NCBI RefSeq assembly: GCF_016722895.1
Contig: NZ_JAEQNA010000001.1
Coordinates: forward strand, 248,001 to 312,000
Source: Ramlibacter aurantiacus
GTDB taxonomy: Bacteria; Pseudomonadota; Gammaproteobacteria; Burkholderiales; Burkholderiaceae_C
Reading direction: 5' to 3'
DNA length: 64,000 bases
Numbering within the stretch: the stretch's first letter is position 1; every line of letters starts with the position of its first letter. A model generated the notes under the pieces. The model ran no database searches, was not told the DNA's origin, and was given only the letters and a program-made list of their open reading frames with translations. Position numbers and translations under genes: made by a program. Below, piece by piece: positions 40,271-48,254 of this stretch.

Positions 40271-41605
40271 CTAGGTGCCTCCCAGCCGCTTCAGCATCTC
40301 GGGCACCACCATCTTCTGCATCACTCGAACGACCCTGGCTTCGGCGCCGATGAACCGGCTCGCGGCGTCAGGCGCGCGCTTCTGCCGCTCCTCCAGGGCC
40401 GCGGCCTCCCTGGCCAGGGCCGGCGGCAGCTTCGCCACGATTTCCCGCAGGATGCGCTGGGCCGCGGGGGTCGGCACCCCCAGAGCACGGCCCGCTTCGA
40501 GCACGCTCCTGGCCGTCACTTCTCCAAAACTCGTCGCTGCGGGAAGCGCGAATCCCATCGGCCCGCCGGGCCAGGTCTGCCTGTCGTCCGCGAATGCTCG
40601 CGTGTTCCAGACACTGGTGGCCAGCAGGTCGTAGTGGGGGGCGAGCCGCACCCCGTCCGCGCCCACGAAGAAAGACAGGTTCTTCAGGTGGCAGTCGTCG
40701 TTGCCGGCGACGATGTTGAACACCAGCCATCGGAACAGCTGCAAGCGCGTCGCGACCTTGTTGGTGCTGCGCTCGATGATGTGCTGCAAGGACTCCAGCG
40801 TGGCGCCTGTGTGCTTGAAGCCGCGCGCACGATTCAGCAGTTGGCAGGCATCGATGATGTGCCGGCGATGCACCTGGAGTTCGGCAAGCGGCGCGCCCTT
40901 TTTCAACGGCTCGACGCGCCGGTCGAATCGCTCGACGAGGTACACGGGTTCGGGCACGTAGCGTATCTCGACCGGGGGGACCTGCAGGCCACAGGCGGCG
41001 GCCAGCCTCATGGTGACGAACTCGTTGGCCACCGAACCGGGGTACTCGGCGGCCACCGGATGGCTGGGCTTGAGGATGTGGGTGGAAGGTGTCGCGCCCG
41101 CCGGTTCGTAGAGTTGCTCACCGAACTTCACGACCAGCAGCTTGTGCTGAGCGCCGGCGAGCGACATGCGCTTGGGAGCGTCCGCCGTCAAGGTCGATCG
41201 AGGCAGCTTCCCGATGCGCGCGCTGAGGGCCTCGTCGGGCAGCGCCTTGAACCCTCGAGCGATCGGACACGGCTGACCAGGGGGCAGCAATGTCAGCGAA
41301 CCCGCAGACTCGGCGCCCAGGTACTCGAGGAGCGCGAAAGCGTCCTCGCCCTTGATGCCCGCCTCCCGGGAAATCGCTTGCCGCAGCAGCTCTTCGGGCA
41401 GCAGGTTGTCGAAGTACCACTGCACCGGGCGCTGCGTGCCGCCATCGACATGCCTGAGCGTGTCGCGCGCCAGTGCGGGCGAGAGGTCGAAACCCAGCGG
41501 CGACTCGGCCCAGGCCTCCTCGTACTCGAACGCCCAAAGGTCTTCTCCCTCGGAGAGGGTGCCGACCGGCGCTTGGTCGAGGTAGACCTTCAGCTGGCGC
41601 ATCAT
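40271..41605 (-). CDS. hipA: HipA family Ser/Thr kinase toxin
   Basis: A 444-residue HipA-type kinase. The couple of N-terminal domains run to about residue 110; RMSLAGAQHKL carries the probable autophosphorylated Ser 148, HILKP supplies the nucleotide-binding Lys 179, GNDDCHLKNLSFF is the catalytic loop (Asp 304, Lys 308, Asn 309), and LAPHYDLLA carries the metal-binding Asp. All key residues are present, so it should be an active kinase; E. coli HipA phosphorylates GltX. It overlaps the antitoxin gene by ATGA. Whether it causes persistence here is unknown. Confidence 0.92.
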   Translation of the reverse strand: MMRQLKVYLDQAPVGTLSEGEDLWAFEYEEAWAESPLGFDLSPALARDTLRHVDGGTQRPVQWYFDNLLPEELLRQAISREAGIKGEDAFALLEYLGAESAGSLTLLPPGQPCPIARGFKALPDEALSARIGKLPRSTLTADAPKRMSLAGAQHKLLVVKFGEQLYEPAGATPSTHILKPSHPVAAEYPGSVANEFVTMRLAAACGLQVPPVEIRYVPEPVYLVERFDRRVEPLKKGAPLAELQVHRRHIIDACQLLNRARGFKHTGATLESLQHIIERSTNKVATRLQLFRWLVFNIVAGNDDCHLKNLSFFVGADGVRLAPHYDLLATSVWNTRAFADDRQTWPGGPMGFALPAATSFGEVTARSVLEAGRALGVPTPAAQRILREIVAKLPPALAREAAALEERQKRAPDAASRFIGAEARVVRVMQKMVVPEMLKRLGGT

Positions 41606-41880
41606 TCGCCCCCGGCTTCGTCGCGCTTCTTCATGTGCAGCGCGTCCAGCACCGTGGCGGCTTCGTCCGGAATATCGGCGGTGAGGGTGATGCCGAGCTC
41701 CTTGAGCAGCAGCAGGACGCGACCGAGCTGAGCGGTCGGCTTGCCGCGCTCGACATCGACCGCGAACTGCCGGCTGACGCCGGTCACGGCAGCCAAGTCG
41801 TCCTGGCGGACTTTCGCGCTCTTGCGCACCGCTCGGATCACGAGCCCGAGGTCTTGCGAGGAGGTGATGATCTTTTTCAT
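41602..41880 (-). CDS. hipB: HipB family antitoxin/HTH regulator
   Basis: A 92-residue Xre-type DNA-binding protein: LGLVIRAVRKSAKVRQDDLA with GVSRQFAVDVERGKPTAQLG forms the HTH. It should neutralise HipA and repress its own operon. Two palindromes lie just upstream. The C-terminal part (about 70-92) is charged, as in HipB-like proteins. Its TGA overlaps the hipA ATG. Confidence 0.92.
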   Translation of the reverse strand: MKKIITSSQDLGLVIRAVRKSAKVRQDDLAAVTGVSRQFAVDVERGKPTAQLGRVLLLLKELGITLTADIPDEAATVLDALHMKKRDEAGGE

Positions 41881-41887
41881 ACGGCAG

Positions 41888-41914
41888 TGCCTACGATCGC
41901 GGGCATTCTAGGCA
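41888..41914. promoter_or_regulatory. Candidate hipBA operator 1
   Basis: TGCCTA and TAGGCA arms, 15 bp apart, close to the hipB start. It also contains CTACGAT, which recurs in the AT-richer site about 50 bp further upstream. Confidence 0.45.
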
Positions 41915-41950
41915 CCACAGCGAGCGAAAGTCACAAAATATCTACGATCT

Positions 41951-41968
41951 TAGACATTTCAATGTCTA
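41951..41968. promoter_or_regulatory. Candidate hipBA operator 2
   Basis: Perfect palindrome TAGACATT-TC-AATGTCTA within an unusually AT-rich stretch 71-88 bp upstream of hipB. Position and symmetry fit autoregulation by HipB. Confidence 0.55.
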
Positions 41969-42051
41969 CCTCGTCTCGCTGTCCCCCATGTCTGCGCTCA
42001 CAGACGTTCCTCTCTGGAGCCGGGCGGTACAGCCCAAGGCAGGCGATTCAG

Positions 42052-42152
42052 CCGCCGCGCAGCGGCCGGCCCTTCCAGAGCCACCGCGGAACCGGCCTGG
42101 CCGGGCCGCCGGTGGCTCCCCTCGAGGGGAGCCGCCGAAGGCGCCCCGGGGC
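42052..42152. repeat. Dispersed GC-rich repeat, copy 3
   Basis: Shares ACCGCGGAACCGGCCTGGCC and flanking CGCGCAGCGG / CCTTCCAG with copy 1. It contains a perfect dyad GGCTCCCC-TCGA-GGGGAGCC at 42114-42133 and ends against the stop codon of the alpha-E gene, so it probably terminates that operon. Confidence 0.78.
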
Positions 42153-43145
42153 TCATCCTTTCGCCAGCGGCACCAGGAAGTCGCGGGTGATGCGAAGGCC
42201 CAGGTCGTTGACCCGGTCGAGGAACCTCGCGAGGTAGGCGTGCAGCCCGTCCGCCAGGATCTCGTCGATGCGGCCATAGGCCAGCTCGGCGCGCAGCCGG
42301 CCGGCCAGGCGCCGGGTCTCGGCCGCCACGCCGTCGCTGCTCACCGCCTCCAGGCGCGCGACCACTTCGTTCAGGCTGGCATGGAGCGAGCGCGGCATGT
42401 CCGCGCGCAGGACCAGCAGCTCGGCCACCCGGTCGGGGCGGATCACGTCGCGGTACACCTTGCGATAGATCTCGAAGCAGGAGCAGCTGCGCAGGATCGC
42501 GCTCCAGTGATAGAAGTCGTAGTCCTGGTCCTGCTCGGTGGCCACGCCGAAGAACTCGCTGTGCACCGCATGGAACTTCACGTCCAGCAGCCGCGCGGTG
42601 TTGTCGGCACGTTCGAGGAAGGTGCCCAGTCGCAGGAAGTGCAGCGCCTCGTCCATCTGCATGGTGCCGGCGGTGACCCCTCGCGATAGATGCGACTGGT
42701 GCTTGACCCATTCGAAGAACTCGCCGGGGTCGCGTTCCAGGTGACCGTCGATCAGCTTGCGCCGCAGTTCCAGCCAGGTCTGGTTCTGCGTCTCCCAGAC
42801 CTCGGTCGTCAGCGAGCCGCGCACCGCCCGCGCGTTCTCGCGGGCAGCCCGAAGGCACGAGACGATGGACGACGGGTTGCTCGCGTCGCGCACCATGAAG
42901 TCGATGACCTGCGGCGCGCTGATGGCGTCATGCCGCTCGCGGTAGGCGGACAGCAGCTCGCTGATGGACAGCACGCTCTGCCAGCTCAGCTCGGTGACGG
43001 CCCGCGACTGCGGCAGCAGCGAGGTCTGGTAGTTGACGTCCAGCATGCGGGCGGTGTTTTCCGCACGCTCGGTGTAGCGGGCCATCCAGAACAGATGGTC
43101 GGCGGTTCTCGACAACAAGGCGCTTTCTCCTTTGCGGCTGCTCAT
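42153..43145 (-). CDS. Alpha-E domain protein (DUF403)
   Basis: A 330-residue all-helical protein of the alpha-E family: LLSRTADHLFWMARYTERAE and NTARMLDVNYQTSL open the protein, and LHFLRLGTFLERADNTARLL repeats the pattern midway. Such proteins are nearly always coupled with a circularly permuted ATP-grasp enzyme, as here: its ATG 43145 overlaps the upstream stop by ATGA. In related clusters they are thought to help make a peptide-like or amide-linked product; the reaction is not established. Confidence 0.92.
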   Translation of the reverse strand: MSSRKGESALLSRTADHLFWMARYTERAENTARMLDVNYQTSLLPQSRAVTELSWQSVLSISELLSAYRERHDAISAPQVIDFMVRDASNPSSIVSCLRAARENARAVRGSLTTEVWETQNQTWLELRRKLIDGHLERDPGEFFEWVKHQSHLSRGVTAGTMQMDEALHFLRLGTFLERADNTARLLDVKFHAVHSEFFGVATEQDQDYDFYHWSAILRSCSCFEIYRKVYRDVIRPDRVAELLVLRADMPRSLHASLNEVVARLEAVSSDGVAAETRRLAGRLRAELAYGRIDEILADGLHAYLARFLDRVNDLGLRITRDFLVPLAKG

Positions 43146-44587
43146 GCTTCCAGCACCCAGGTGTCCTTGGTGCCGCCGCCCTGCGACGAGTTGACCACCA
43201 GCGAGCCTTCCCGCAGGGCCACGCGGGTGAGCCCGCCGGGCACCATCCGCACCTCGCTGCCCGAGAGCACGAACGGGCGCAGGTCGATGTGCCGCGGGGC
43301 CACGCCGCTGTCCACGTAGGTTGGGCAGGTGGACAGGCTGAGGGTGGGTTGGGCGATGTAGCCGGCCGGGTCGGCCAGGAGCGCCGCCCGGAAGTCCTCG
43401 ATCTCCTGGCGCGACGCCGTGGGGCCGATCAGCATGCCGTAGCCGCCGGCGCCGTGCACCTTCTTGACCACCAGCTCTTGCAGGTTCGCCAGGATGTACT
43501 GCAGCGACTCCGGCTCGCGCCCCATCCAGGTGGGGACGTTCTTCAGGATGGCCTGCTCGCCCAGGTAGAACTCGATCATGCGCGGCACGTACGGATAGAT
43601 CGACTTGTCGTCGGCCACCCCGGTGCCCACCGCATTGCAGATGGCCACGTTGCCGGCCGCATACGCCTGCATCAGGCCACGGCAGCCCAGGGTGGAATCG
43701 GCCCGGAACACCGCCGGGTCGAGGAAGTCGTCGTCGAGTCGCCGGTAGATCACGTCCACGCGGCGGGGTCCGCGCGTGGTCTTCATGTAGACGAAGTTGT
43801 CCTTGACCAGCAGGTCCTGGCCCTCGACCAGTTCCACGCCCATCTGCTGCGCCAGGAACGCATGCTCGAAATAGGCGCTGTTGTACATGCCGGGGGTGAG
43901 CACCACCACGGTGGGGTCGGCCGCGCCCGCCTGTGCACAGGACCGCAGGGTCTCCAGCAGCAGGTCGGGGTAGTGCATCACCGGTGCCACCCGGTGCTGC
44001 ACGAACAGCTCGGGGAACAGGCGCATCAGCATGCGGCGGTTCTCCAGCATGTAGCTCACGCCGCTGGGCACGCGCAGGTTGTCCTCGAGCACGTAGTAGT
44101 CGGCCTGGCCGGCGGCGTCGGGTGCGCGCACGATGTCGATGCCGGCGATGTGCGCGTAGATGTCGCGCGGCGTGGCCAGGCCCACCATCTCCTTGCGGAA
44201 CTGCGCATTGCCCAGCACCTGCTCGGCCGGGATCACGCCGGCGCGCAGGATCTCCTGGCCGTGATAGATGTCTTGCAGGAAGCGGTTGAGCGCGGTCACG
44301 CGCTGCACCAGGCCTTGCTCCAGCGCCCGCCACTCTTGCGCCGGAATGATGCGCGGGATCAGGTCGAAGGGAATCAGCCGCTCCGTGCCGCCCTGCTCGT
44401 CGTCGGGTTCGCCATGGATGGCGAAGGTGATGCCGACCCGGCGAAAGATCATCTCGGCCTCGGCCCGCCGCGCCTGCATCACGGTGTCGGGCTGGCGTGC
44501 CAGCCACTGGCTGTAGGCGTGGTAGTGCCCACGCACGGTTTCGCCACCCTCCCCGCCCGGCGCGCGCATCTCGTCGAATCGTTCCAT
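43142..44587 (-). CDS. Circularly permuted ATP-grasp protein (DUF404/DUF407)
   Basis: A 481-residue predicted amide- or peptide-forming ligase with a circularly permuted ATP-grasp fold. Characteristic segments are RALEQGLVQRVTALNRFLQD, DIYHGQEIL, DYYVLEDNLRVPSGVSYMLE, YLGEQAILKNVPTW, VVKKVHGAGGYGML (nucleotide-binding) and PTYVDSGVAPRHIDLRPFVL. It is the upstream partner of the alpha-E gene. ATG 44587 is chosen because the sequence before it belongs to a decayed response regulator gene. Transglutaminase and NTN-hydrolase partners common in such clusters are not seen. Confidence 0.92.
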   Translation of the reverse strand: MERFDEMRAPGGEGGETVRGHYHAYSQWLARQPDTVMQARRAEAEMIFRRVGITFAIHGEPDDEQGGTERLIPFDLIPRIIPAQEWRALEQGLVQRVTALNRFLQDIYHGQEILRAGVIPAEQVLGNAQFRKEMVGLATPRDIYAHIAGIDIVRAPDAAGQADYYVLEDNLRVPSGVSYMLENRRMLMRLFPELFVQHRVAPVMHYPDLLLETLRSCAQAGAADPTVVVLTPGMYNSAYFEHAFLAQQMGVELVEGQDLLVKDNFVYMKTTRGPRRVDVIYRRLDDDFLDPAVFRADSTLGCRGLMQAYAAGNVAICNAVGTGVADDKSIYPYVPRMIEFYLGEQAILKNVPTWMGREPESLQYILANLQELVVKKVHGAGGYGMLIGPTASRQEIEDFRAALLADPAGYIAQPTLSLSTCPTYVDSGVAPRHIDLRPFVLSGSEVRMVPGGLTRVALREGSLVVNSSQGGGTKDTWVLEA

Positions 44588-44734
44588 GGTTCCGTGTCGT
44601 CCTTGCTGCAGAGCCTGCAAGTTCCGGGCCGAGGCCGGCGTCTTGCCGGCCTCGCCTGTGCACTGCCGAGCCATCGTAGCCTGCGCGCCGGGCGGACGCA
44701 GCCGCGACGCGTCAGAACACTCGCGCGCGACAGT

Positions 44735-44958
44735 CGCAGCCCGCGTGCCGTGGCCTTTGGCCAGGAACGGATCGATCAGCGCCAGGTCCCAGCCGTCACG
44801 GTGGTCGGCCAGCCAGTCCAGCGCGGCGTGCTGCGTGTGGCAGATGCGCACGCGAGGTGGCGGACGACGGCTGCGTCATCCTCGATGACGACCACCCGCA
44901 GGTCTGAGGCCTCTTTTCGTTGTCGGTCCAGCCGCGGACCCTCACCGATGTTGTGCAT
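44735..44958 (-). pseudogene. Decayed single-domain response regulator
   Basis: Between the ATP-grasp start and the divergent zinc-peptidase-like gene, the minus strand reads SDLRVVVIEDDAAVVRHLA in one frame (44958 to about 44850), then continues in another frame as CHTQHAALDWLADHRDGWDL followed by ALIDPFL, with no beta-4/Lys part of the fold. That is the N-terminal half of a receiver domain (acidic pocket EDD and phospho-Asp in ALID) broken by a frameshift and truncated. The rest of the 540-bp gap (44588-45127) shows no other gene. Confidence 0.7.
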
Positions 44959-45127
44959 GCGCCGGGATGGTAAGTAGATCTGCCTGCGCACCATGTAGGA
45001 GCAGACGGCCACGCACCGGCAGCCGGCAGCCCATGCAGCGCCGCCACCCGGCCGCAGCGCGCATTTCCTACGCATCACGCGCGGGTGTGCAGCGATGATG
45101 GCCCGGCCCTTCTGATCGACTGCACCC

Positions 45128-46240
45128 GTGAAGCTCTTCAACTGCCAGGTCTGCGGACAGGCCCTCTACTTTGAAAACGACCGATGCCTGGGCTGCGCGA
45201 GCCGCGTGGCCTTCCTGCCCGACGGGCTGGCCATGGCCGCCATCGAGCCGGCCCGCGAAGGCGGTGAGGAGTGGCAGGTGCGCCCAGGTACCGGCCATCG
45301 CGGCGGGCCGCCGCGTTACCGCCTGTGCCGCAACGCGCAGGAGCACGGCATCTGCAACTTCTGCGTGCCGGTGCACGACCCGAATACCTATTGCGTGGCC
45401 TGCCGGCTCACCCGCGTGCTGCCCGACCTGTCCCGCGAAGGCAACCTGCAGCGCTGGTACGCCATCGAGGTGGCCAAGCGGCGGCTGTTCTACACGCTCG
45501 CGCGCCTGGGGCTCATCGCCGTCGATCCGCCGCCGGGCCATGTCGAGAAGCTGTCGTTCGAGTTCCTGCAGGACCAGCCGGGGCAGGCGGTGATGACCGG
45601 GCATGCGGATGGCCTCATCACCCTCAATGTGGCCGAGGCCGACGACGACGAGCGCGCCCGCCGCCGCGTCCAGCTGCACGAGCCCTACCGCACGCTGCTG
45701 GGGCACCTGCGGCACGAATCCGGCCATTACTACTGGGACCTGCTGATCCGCGATGGCGGACGCACCGAGGGCTTTCGCGCCGTGTTCGGGGACGAGTCGG
45801 CGGACTACGGCGAAGCCTTGCGCCGGCACTACGAGACGGGCGGCTGCCCGCCCAGCTGGCAGGCCGCGCACGTCAGCGCCTACGCCACCTCGCACCCCTG
45901 GGAGGACTGGGCCGAGACCTGGGCGCATTACCTGCACATGGTCGACCTGGTGGAGACCGCCGGCGCGCACCAGACGCGGGTGGCGCTGCCGGCCGGCGGC
46001 GGCCCGCACGACACGCCCGAGGTCATCGACCCGTTCGAGGCGACCGGCGTCGAGTTCGACGACCTGGTGCGGCGATGGGCACCGCTCACCCTGCTGGTCA
46101 ACAGCCTCAACCGCAGCCTGGGCCAGCCCGATGCGTATCCCTTCGCACTCAGCCCGGGCGCGCTGCGCAAGCTGCGCTACGTGCACGACGTGATCGAGGC
46201 GGTGCGCCTGGCCGGACACGTGCCGCACGCGGCGGCTTGA
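45128..46240 (+). CDS. Zinc-ribbon, metallopeptidase-like protein (DUF2248 type)
   Basis: A 370-residue cytosolic protein. The N-terminus has zinc-ribbon Cys pairs (CQVCG, CLGC; then CRNAQEHGICNFC and CVACR). The C-terminal half carries the metallopeptidase-like motif RHESGHYYWD (HExxH) near residue 200, with ADYGEALRRHYETG, a WEDWAETWAHYLHM segment and more helices. It starts with GTG 45128. Proteins of this type often lie near the alpha-E/ATP-grasp pair, suggesting a shared pathway, but substrate and activity are unknown. Confidence 0.85.
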   Translation: MKLFNCQVCGQALYFENDRCLGCASRVAFLPDGLAMAAIEPAREGGEEWQVRPGTGHRGGPPRYRLCRNAQEHGICNFCVPVHDPNTYCVACRLTRVLPDLSREGNLQRWYAIEVAKRRLFYTLARLGLIAVDPPPGHVEKLSFEFLQDQPGQAVMTGHADGLITLNVAEADDDERARRRVQLHEPYRTLLGHLRHESGHYYWDLLIRDGGRTEGFRAVFGDESADYGEALRRHYETGGCPPSWQAAHVSAYATSHPWEDWAETWAHYLHMVDLVETAGAHQTRVALPAGGGPHDTPEVIDPFEATGVEFDDLVRRWAPLTLLVNSLNRSLGQPDAYPFALSPGALRKLRYVHDVIEAVRLAGHVPHAAA

Positions 46241-46252
46241 GCCGCGCGCGAT

Positions 46253-48193
46253 TCAGGCCAGCGCGCGCAGTTTCTTCACCAGGTCGGCGATGCGGTACGG
46301 CTTGGACAGGAACTCGAAACCGTGGAGATCGCCCGAGTCCTGCAGCGCCGGCTTCGGGTAGCCCGACACCAGGATGATCTTGAGGTCGGGCCGGATCTGC
46401 CTGGCCCGCTGGCCCAGCTGGATGCCCGTCATGCCCGGCATCACCACGTCGGTGACCAGGAGCCGCAGGTCGGGCGTGCGCTGCAGCACCTCGAACGCCT
46501 CGGTGCCCGAGCGGGCGACCAGCACCTCGAAGCCCAAGGTGCGGAACAGCTCCGCGGCCATCTCCAGCACGTCCGGCTGATCGTCGACCAGCAGCACCTT
46601 CTCGGCGCCCTCGGTGTCCTGCGCTTCGACCGTGTCCTCGGCCAGGCCCGGAAAGTACATCGTGATCGTCGTGCCCCGGCCCGGCTCGGACACGATCTTC
46701 AGGTCACCGCCGGACTGCTGCGTCAGGCCATACACCTGGCTGAGCCCCAGGCCCGTGCCCTTGCCGACTTCCTTCGTGGTGAAGAACGGCTCGACCGCGC
46801 GTTCGATCACCTCGGCCGACATGCCGGTCCCCGTGTCCTGCACGCACACGCTGGCATAGCGTCCCGGCGGCAGCTGGCCGACTTCGGATGGCCCGAGGTC
46901 CACCGTCCCGGTGCCGACGACGATCTGCCCGCCATCGGGCGTGGCGTCACGGGCATTCACCACCAGATTGAGCAGCGCGGTCTCGAACTGCGTGCCGTCG
47001 AGCATGGCCAGGGGCACCCCGGGCTGCAGCCGCAGGTCGAACTGGACGGCGCTGCGGGACCCCCGCCGAAGCACCGGCTCGAAGTGGGTGATGAGGCGGT
47101 TCAGGTCGCGCGGTTCGCTGCGCAGCGGCTGCTGCCGCGCGAAGCTCAGCAGCTGCTGGGTCAGGGCGGCTCCGCGCCGGGTGGCCTGGTCCACCGAATC
47201 GAGCACGCGCAGGTCGGCCGGCTCCTTCAGGCGCTCGCGCAGCAACGCCACGCCGTTGCCGACGACGCTGAGCAGGTTGTTGAAATCGTGCGCGACACCG
47301 CCGGTCAACTTGCCGATGGCCTCGAGCTTTTGCGACTGGAACAGCGCTTCGCGCGCACTGGCCAGCGCCGCCTCGGTGTTCCTGCGCTCAGTGATGTCGC
47401 GCGTGATCTTGGCAAAGCCCACCAGCTCGCCGGCGTCATCGCGGATGGCATCGATGATGACGTGGGCCCAGAAGCGGCTGCCATCCTTGCGCATGCGCCA
47501 GCCCTCGGCCTCGAAGCGGCCGTGTTCCCGCGCCTGGGCCAGCGCTGTCGCCGGCTTGCCGGCCGCCTGGTCCTCTTCGGTGTAGAACCGCGAGAAGTGG
47601 CTGCCCACCACCTCGTCCTGCTCGTACCCCTTGATCCGCCGCCCGCCTTCGTTCCAGTTGGTGATCTCGCCCGACGGCGAGAGCATGTAGATGGCGTAGT
47701 CGGTGACACCCTGCACCAGCAGCCGGAAGCGCTCCTCGCTCTGGCGCAAGGCGTCCTGCATCAACTTGCGATCGGTGATGTCGCGGGTGATCTTGGCGAA
47801 TCCCAGCAGCCGTCCCGTGGCGTCGCGGATCGGGTCGATCACCACGCTGGCCCAGAAGTGCGTGCCGTCCTTGCGCACGCGCCAGCCCTCGGCCTCGAAC
47901 TTGCCCGTCTCTTCGGCGATGCGAAGCGCCCGCCAGGGCAGACGCGTGTATTGGTCCTCGGCCGTGTAGAAGCGCGAAAAATGCTGGCCGATGATCTCGT
48001 CGGCCGTGTAGCCCTTGAAGCGCTGGGCGCCGGCGTTCCAGCTCACCACGTGGCCCTCGGGGGAGAGCATGTAGATCGCGTAGTCGGTGACTGAACCGAT
48101 GAACAGCCGAAGGCGCTCGGCCTCTTCGGCCGTCGAGACCCAGAGCGAGGGGCCGACCACGGACGATGATTCAGCTAGAAGGTCTTGAGCCAC
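46253..48193 (-). CDS. Hybrid histidine kinase PAS-PAS-HisKA-HATPase-REC
   Basis: A protein of about 646 residues without membrane segments. Two closely related PAS domains (each with VTDYAIYMLSPxG and HFSRFYT...KDGxxFWAxVVID) sit in tandem. A kinase core follows (GGVAHDFNNLLS with the phospho-His; NARDATPDGG; GTGLGLSQVYGL). The C-terminal receiver has LLVTDVVMPGM and SKPYR. PAS motifs of this kind often bind haem or flavin, but that cannot be read from sequence. The start is uncertain: no ATG precedes the first PAS outside the divergent gene, so a GTG at 48193 is used. Confidence 0.83.
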   Translation of the reverse strand: MAQDLLAESSSVVGPSLWVSTAEEAERLRLFIGSVTDYAIYMLSPEGHVVSWNAGAQRFKGYTADEIIGQHFSRFYTAEDQYTRLPWRALRIAEETGKFEAEGWRVRKDGTHFWASVVIDPIRDATGRLLGFAKITRDITDRKLMQDALRQSEERFRLLVQGVTDYAIYMLSPSGEITNWNEGGRRIKGYEQDEVVGSHFSRFYTEEDQAAGKPATALAQAREHGRFEAEGWRMRKDGSRFWAHVIIDAIRDDAGELVGFAKITRDITERRNTEAALASAREALFQSQKLEAIGKLTGGVAHDFNNLLSVVGNGVALLRERLKEPADLRVLDSVDQATRRGAALTQQLLSFARQQPLRSEPRDLNRLITHFEPVLRRGSRSAVQFDLRLQPGVPLAMLDGTQFETALLNLVVNARDATPDGGQIVVGTGTVDLGPSEVGQLPPGRYASVCVQDTGTGMSAEVIERAVEPFFTTKEVGKGTGLGLSQVYGLTQQSGGDLKIVSEPGRGTTITMYFPGLAEDTVEAQDTEGAEKVLLVDDQPDVLEMAAELFRTLGFEVLVARSGTEAFEVLQRTPDLRLLVTDVVMPGMTGIQLGQRARQIRPDLKIILVSGYPKPALQDSGDLHGFEFLSKPYRIADLVKKLRALA

Positions 48194-48254
48194 TTGAAAC
48201 AGAGCGCTACGGCTCCCTGGGAAGCAGCTCAAATTATGAGCGAACGACCCAGCG

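Noticed and set aside
43289..44977. 562-codon plus-strand frame opposite the ATP-grasp gene
   Set aside because: Antisense shadow with His/Val/Arg-rich composition; the minus strand has a conserved ATP-grasp protein.
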